From the NCBI RefSeq assembly GCF_017875735.1, contig NZ_JAGGMZ010000001.1:3658001-3722000 (forward strand): a stretch of 64,000 nt of DNA. The letters run 5' to 3'. Under the pieces are notes generated by a model. The model was not told the DNA's origin. It was given only the letters and a program-made list of their open reading frames with translations, and did no database searches. Position numbers and translations under genes: made by a program. Below, one piece after another: positions 60,591-64,000 of this stretch. Source of the stretch: Arthrobacter sp. CAN_C5. Its GTDB lineage: Bacteria; Actinomycetota; Actinomycetes; Actinomycetales; Micrococcaceae. Numbering within the stretch: position 1 is the stretch's first letter; each line of letters starts with the position of its first letter.

Positions 60591-61385
60591 TCAGCGTGCC
60601 GACCAACCGCCGTCCATCACGTAAGACGAACCGGTCACCATGCCTGCCAGGTCGGATGCCAGCCAGCACACGAGTCCCGCCACTTCCTCCGGCTCCACCA
60701 TCCGTTTGATCGCGCTCTCCGTCAGCATGATGGTCGCGAGCACGTCCTCCTCGGAGATCCCATGCAGGCGCGCCTGGTCACTGATCTGATTCTCGACCAG
60801 CGGTGTCCGTACGTACCCGGGGTTCACGCAGTTGCTCGTCACACCGTGCTCCCCGCCTTCGAGCGCTGTCACCTTGGACAGACCTTCGAGACCGTGTTTC
60901 GCGGAGACGTACGCCGCCTTGAACGGTGACGCCCGGAGCCCATGGATGGAGGACAGGTTGATGATGCGCCCGAATCCCCTCTCGTACATCCCCGGCAGTG
61001 CCGCGCGGATCAGCAGGAAGGGGGCCTCCAGCATCAGGGTGTGAATGCGTCGGAAGTCGGCCGGGGCAAACGTGTGGATCGGCTGTACGGACTGGATCCC
61101 CGCGTTGTTGACCAGGATATCCACATCAAGGGAGATGCCCTCCAGCTCCCTGGTGTGCAGCAGGTCCACCGCCCAGGCGACTCCGCCAACCTCCTTCGCC
61201 AGCGCGGCCGCTCCGTCACCATCCCGATCGGCCACGGTTACGAACGCACCCTGTGCGGCGAGGGCGCGCACGGTCGCAGCACCAATGCCGCTGGCACCGC
61301 CGGTCACCAGCGCCCGGCGCCCAACGAGTGGCTGCCCGCCGGTGGCTTCCGATGCTGCCGGGTGCTGCGCGCGTGAAGCCACCAC
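60591..61385 (-). CDS. Short-chain dehydrogenase, 3-hydroxybutyrate-dehydrogenase-like
   Basis: A 264-residue SDR enzyme. The NAD loop is ALVTGGASGIGAATVRAL near residue 27, DILVNNAGIQSVQPIHTF near 90, catalytic Ser in LSSIHGLRASP, and YVSAKHGLEGLSK holds the Tyr-Lys pair near 160. The pattern NCVNPGYVRTPLVENQI and SEEDVLATIMLTESAIKRMVEPEEVAGLVCWLAS fits 3-hydroxybutyrate dehydrogenases. A GTG start overlaps the preceding MFS stop by one base (TAGTG), so the two are co-expressed; together they may take up and oxidise a hydroxy acid. Confidence 0.92.
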   Translation of the reverse strand: MVASRAQHPAASEATGGQPLVGRRALVTGGASGIGAATVRALAAQGAFVTVADRDGDGAAALAKEVGGVAWAVDLLHTRELEGISLDVDILVNNAGIQSVQPIHTFAPADFRRIHTLMLEAPFLLIRAALPGMYERGFGRIINLSSIHGLRASPFKAAYVSAKHGLEGLSKVTALEGGEHGVTSNCVNPGYVRTPLVENQISDQARLHGISEEDVLATIMLTESAIKRMVEPEEVAGLVCWLASDLAGMVTGSSYVMDGGWSAR

Positions 61386-62785
61386 TAGCTGGCAGCCTGG
61401 GGTGCCGAGAGGCCATGCCGGTGCGCGTCTTCGGCGTCGACGTCGCGCAGGGAAATACCCCTGGTTTCACGCAGGGTCACGACGGCGATTCCGGTCACCA
61501 CACAGGCGCCGAGGACATACAGGGCCACGCCAACCCAGGAGCCTGTCTCCTGCAGGATGGCGGTCGCGATGATGGGGGCCATCGACCCGGCGATGATCGA
61601 TGTCACCTGGTAGCCAAGTGAAACGCCTGAGTACCGCATCCGGGTGGGGAACATCTCCGCCATGATCGCCGGCTGGCCCGCGTACATCAGTGCGTGGAAG
61701 CACAGGCCGATGGTGACGGCCAGGATGATGATCACGGGGTTCTGGGTGTCGAACATGGGGAAGGCGAAGAACGCCCAGGTCGCCCCGAGGATGGCTCCCG
61801 CCAGGTAGACAGGTTTCCGACCGAACCGGTCGGACAACCGTCCCACCTGCGGAATCACGAGGAAGTGCACCACGTGCGCGATCAGGAGCGCCAGGAGGAG
61901 CTGGCTGGTGTCGTATTCGTGGACGGTCTTGAGGTAGACGATCGAGAAGCTGACGATGATGTAGTACAGGATGTTCTCGGCGAACCGCAGACCCATCGCC
62001 CCGAGGATCCCCCTGGGGTACTTCTTCACTACCTCAAGGACCCCGTAGTTGATCGATTTCTCCCGCTCCACCTGCTCGCGGGCCTCAAGGAAGATCGGAG
62101 CTTCGCTGACGTGTGTCCGGATGTAGTAGCCAATCACCACGATGACTGCTGACAGCCAGAACGCCACCCGCCAGCCCCAGGCGAGAAACTCGTCCTCCGG
62201 CAGGATGAAGGACATGGTCAGGAGAACCACCGTGGCGAGCAGGTTCCCGACCGGCACAGCCGCCTGTGGCCAGCTGGCCCAGAAACCACGGGACTTGTTG
62301 GGGCTGTGCTCGGCAACCAGCAGGACAGCTCCGCCCCATTCACCACCTACCGCGAAACCCTGGATGAAGCGCAGGACCACCAAGAGAGCGGGAGCCCAGT
62401 AGCCGATAGTGTTAAAACCCGGCAGGCAGCCCATCAGGAACGTAGCGACGCCCACCAGAATGATCGTCACCTGCAGGGTGTGCTTGCGTCCGAGTTTGTC
62501 GCCGATCTGGCCGAAGAAGATCCCACCAAGGGGGCGGGCGATGAAGCCGACGGCGTAGGTCAGGAACGCGGCGATGATCCCGTCCAGCGGCGTGGCAGCG
62601 TTGGGAAAGAAAACAACCGCGAAGACCAGAGTTGCGGCCGTGGCGTAGAGGAAAAATTCGTACCACTCGACGACGGTTCCCACCATTGAGGCGGCGACGA
62701 CCTTCTTCAGGCCAGATTCGTCGGTTCGGTCGTTCCCGGCGGATCCTTGAGGCCCGGGCTGGGTGGAGCGTTGATTGACGCTCAT
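61385..62785 (-). CDS. MFS transporter, metabolite:H+ symporter (MHS) type
   Basis: A 466-residue, 12-helix transporter. LKKVVAASMVGTVVEWYEFFLYATAATLVFAVVFFP at the start and RPLGGIFFGQIGDKLGRKHTLQVTIILVG in loop 2-3 mark the MHS family (citrate, proline/betaine, dicarboxylate or shikimate transporters). The second half has the RLSDRFGRKPVYLAGAILG copy of the loop motif. AAGGAG is seven bases before the ATG at 62785; a longer frame start was dropped. It is coupled to the dehydrogenase, whose likely substrate hints at a hydroxybutyrate-like acid. Confidence 0.92.
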   Translation of the reverse strand: MSVNQRSTQPGPQGSAGNDRTDESGLKKVVAASMVGTVVEWYEFFLYATAATLVFAVVFFPNAATPLDGIIAAFLTYAVGFIARPLGGIFFGQIGDKLGRKHTLQVTIILVGVATFLMGCLPGFNTIGYWAPALLVVLRFIQGFAVGGEWGGAVLLVAEHSPNKSRGFWASWPQAAVPVGNLLATVVLLTMSFILPEDEFLAWGWRVAFWLSAVIVVIGYYIRTHVSEAPIFLEAREQVEREKSINYGVLEVVKKYPRGILGAMGLRFAENILYYIIVSFSIVYLKTVHEYDTSQLLLALLIAHVVHFLVIPQVGRLSDRFGRKPVYLAGAILGATWAFFAFPMFDTQNPVIIILAVTIGLCFHALMYAGQPAIMAEMFPTRMRYSGVSLGYQVTSIIAGSMAPIIATAILQETGSWVGVALYVLGACVVTGIAVVTLRETRGISLRDVDAEDAHRHGLSAPQAAS

Positions 62786-62935
62786 GGCGTTCTCCTTCTG
62801 TGTCGTCGGTGACACGATGCGTACTGCGTGGCGTAGTGACTGACATCACTCCACGGACAACCTCATTGAGTATCACTGCAGATTCGAGGCAGTTCAATGA
62901 TCAATATCGCACCAGCAAGGTGCGAAAATGCAGAT

Positions 62936-63844
62936 ATGAGCTCACTGAATCCCGACGACCTGCTGATCCTGCTCACCGTTTCGCACAGTGGTCGCTTCAC
63001 CACCGCCGCGGACGCCCTTGAGATGAACCATACGACCGTCTCGCGCCGGATCGCGGCCCTGGAAAAGAGCCTCGGCGGCCATGTGCTTGTCCGGGCCAGC
63101 GGAGGATGGGAGCTTACCGAGCTGGGGCACCGGGCTGTCGCCGCAGCGGAACGGGTAGCCTCAGCGGTGTCGGGGCTCGCCAGCGGGGACGACGACGACG
63201 CCCCCGTTGCCGGCGTCGTGCGCATGAGTGCCACCGACGGGTTCAGCGCGTATATTGCCGCACCGGCCTTCGCCAGATTGCGCCGTCTACACCCGCTACT
63301 GTCGATCGAGATTGTCGCAGCGACCCGCCGCGCGTCCCAGACCCGGAGCGGGCTCGACCTGGAGGTGGTGGTCGGTGAACCGCAGGTGCATCGCGCGGAG
63401 GCCATCCGCCTGGGTGAATACATGCTGGGACTCTATGCATCGCGTGACTACCTGGCCGAGTGGGGGACACCGCGGAGCGTCGCTGAAGCCACCGAGCACC
63501 AGCTGGTCTACTTCATCGACTCGATGTTGCAGGTCGATAGCCTCGACACCCCGCGCCGCCTGCTCCCGGCCATGAGGGATTCGCTCAGTTCAACCAACGT
63601 CTTTGTGCACGTGGAGGCAACCCGTTCCGGCGCCGGAATCGGTCTGCTGCCGTGCTTCATGGCCGACCGCCACCGCGACCTGGTCCGCCTACTCCCCGAC
63701 CAGATTGCGGAGCGGCTCGGGTACTGGCTGGTGGCGAGGCCGGATTCGCTCCGCCAGCCTGCGGTCGCCGCGGTGGTTGCCTCACTGCGGGAGGCAACCA
63801 CCGCCTATGAGGACCGCCTGCTGGGCCGGCACGCGACGGGCTGA
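62936..63844 (+). CDS. LysR-family transcriptional regulator
   Basis: A 302-residue regulator. The winged helix is LNPDDLLILLTVSHSGRFTTAADALEMNHTTVSRRIAALEKSLGGHVLVRASGGWELTELG, and the co-inducer domain runs from about residue 80 (VVRMSATDGFSAYIAAPAFARLRRLHPLLSIEIVAATRRASQTRSGLDLEVVVGEPQVHRAEAIRLGEYMLGLYAS). The ATG at 62936 matches the normal start. It is divergent from the transporter-dehydrogenase pair and is the probable regulator of these genes. Confidence 0.92.
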   Translation: MSSLNPDDLLILLTVSHSGRFTTAADALEMNHTTVSRRIAALEKSLGGHVLVRASGGWELTELGHRAVAAAERVASAVSGLASGDDDDAPVAGVVRMSATDGFSAYIAAPAFARLRRLHPLLSIEIVAATRRASQTRSGLDLEVVVGEPQVHRAEAIRLGEYMLGLYASRDYLAEWGTPRSVAEATEHQLVYFIDSMLQVDSLDTPRRLLPAMRDSLSSTNVFVHVEATRSGAGIGLLPCFMADRHRDLVRLLPDQIAERLGYWLVARPDSLRQPAVAAVVASLREATTAYEDRLLGRHATG

Positions 63845-63868
63845 GGCCCCACTGCGTTCCGGTCGGGC

Positions 63869-64000
63869 CTACTGGTCGCGGAGCACCTGGGCGCCGTTGC
63901 TGAACTTCCGCACCCGCGCGTCATCCCAGGCATGGGCGGGCACCCCACCGCCCAGCAGCACGCGTGCCAGACCTGGGTCCTGGCCCAGCGGACTGTCGCT
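63869..64000 (-). CDS. Unknown protein, C-terminal end (runs off the right edge)
   Basis: The last 43 codons on the minus strand: a stop at 63869, preceded by SDSPLGQDPGLARVLLGGG and HAWDDARVRKFSNGAQVLRDQ. The codon use and a conserved-looking RVRKFSNGA run fit a real gene. I do not recognise the family. It is convergent with the LysR gene. Confidence 0.6.
   Translation of the reverse strand, partial: SDSPLGQDPGLARVLLGGGVPAHAWDDARVRKFSNGAQVLRDQ

Noticed and set aside
1-64000. CRISPR arrays, phage genes, insertion sequences, plasmid origins
   Set aside because: None seen on reading; no array of regular direct repeats and no transposase or integrase motif.

Overview
The window is high-GC DNA with short intergenic gaps, frequent GTG/TTG starts and 1-4 nt stop/start overlaps. 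The gene content (MSMEG-type AmaP/Asp23 cluster, DUF3151, DUF427, DUF3253, PucR regulator, ROK and LacI sugar operons) suggests a free-living actinobacterium, most likely Micrococcaceae (Arthrobacter-like). This placement rests on protein resemblance read by eye, not on a search. I saw no rRNA, CRISPR array, intact insertion sequence, phage or plasmid gene.

Layout. 1-4.1 kb: end of an O-acetylhomoserine sulfhydrylase gene, a CoA-binding protein, a small membrane protein flanked by two near-identical palindromes, a decayed araB, a nitrilase-family hydrolase, a DUF427 protein and a SurA-N-like lipoprotein. 4.1-14.3 kb: a PAS-GGDEF-EAL protein, then mainly housekeeping genes (purA, fructose-bisphosphate aldolase, a SpoU-type RNA methylase, a HAD phosphatase, a tyrosine phosphatase, pyrE) mixed with small unknowns. 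14.5-21.4 kb: two SpoIIE-type phosphatases, a STAS protein and an HATPase (a partner-switching module), followed by a cyclic-di-GMP-I riboswitch in front of a secreted GH26-like glycosidase, and a convergent membrane glycosyltransferase of the cellulose-synthase type. 22.5-33.7 kb: a ROK regulator divergent from a nine-gene sugar uptake and catabolism operon (RbsA-type ABC importer, three TIM-barrel isomerases/epimerases, two Gfo/Idh/MocA dehydrogenases). 33.8-37.2 kb: nadE, exonuclease III, an unknown gene and an AlaX-type editing protein. 37.2-43.6 kb: an alpha-glucoside locus (LacI regulator, MalFG-like permeases, binding protein, divergent GH13 alpha-glucosidase) with a palindromic operator. 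43.6-46.5 kb: an Asp23/AmaP-type envelope operon and a lipoprotein. 46.6-50.2 kb: a fatty-acid desaturase with its ferredoxin reductase, divergent from a PucR-type regulator with a perfect inverted repeat between them. 50.8-52.6 kb: a Phe-Asp-Glu tRNA cluster bracketed by two decayed genes. 52.7-58.4 kb: a universal stress protein, a short Rossmann protein and a glycine betaine/choline importer. 58.4-64 kb: a CopC-like protein, a purine permease, an SDR dehydrogenase with an MHS-type transporter, a LysR regulator and the tail of an unknown gene.

How the genes fit together. The most interesting stretch is 14.5-21.4 kb. The riboswitch links cyclic-di-GMP to a secreted polysaccharide hydrolase lying tail-to-tail with a processive polysaccharide synthase, beside a phosphatase/kinase/STAS switch; the only cyclic-di-GMP turnover protein in the window lies about 12 kb upstream. 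This suggests a signal-controlled exopolysaccharide locus, but the functional link is inferred. The window also holds three pseudogenes (araB, an alpha/beta hydrolase, a CDF metal transporter) and several exact short tandem duplications inside coding sequence.
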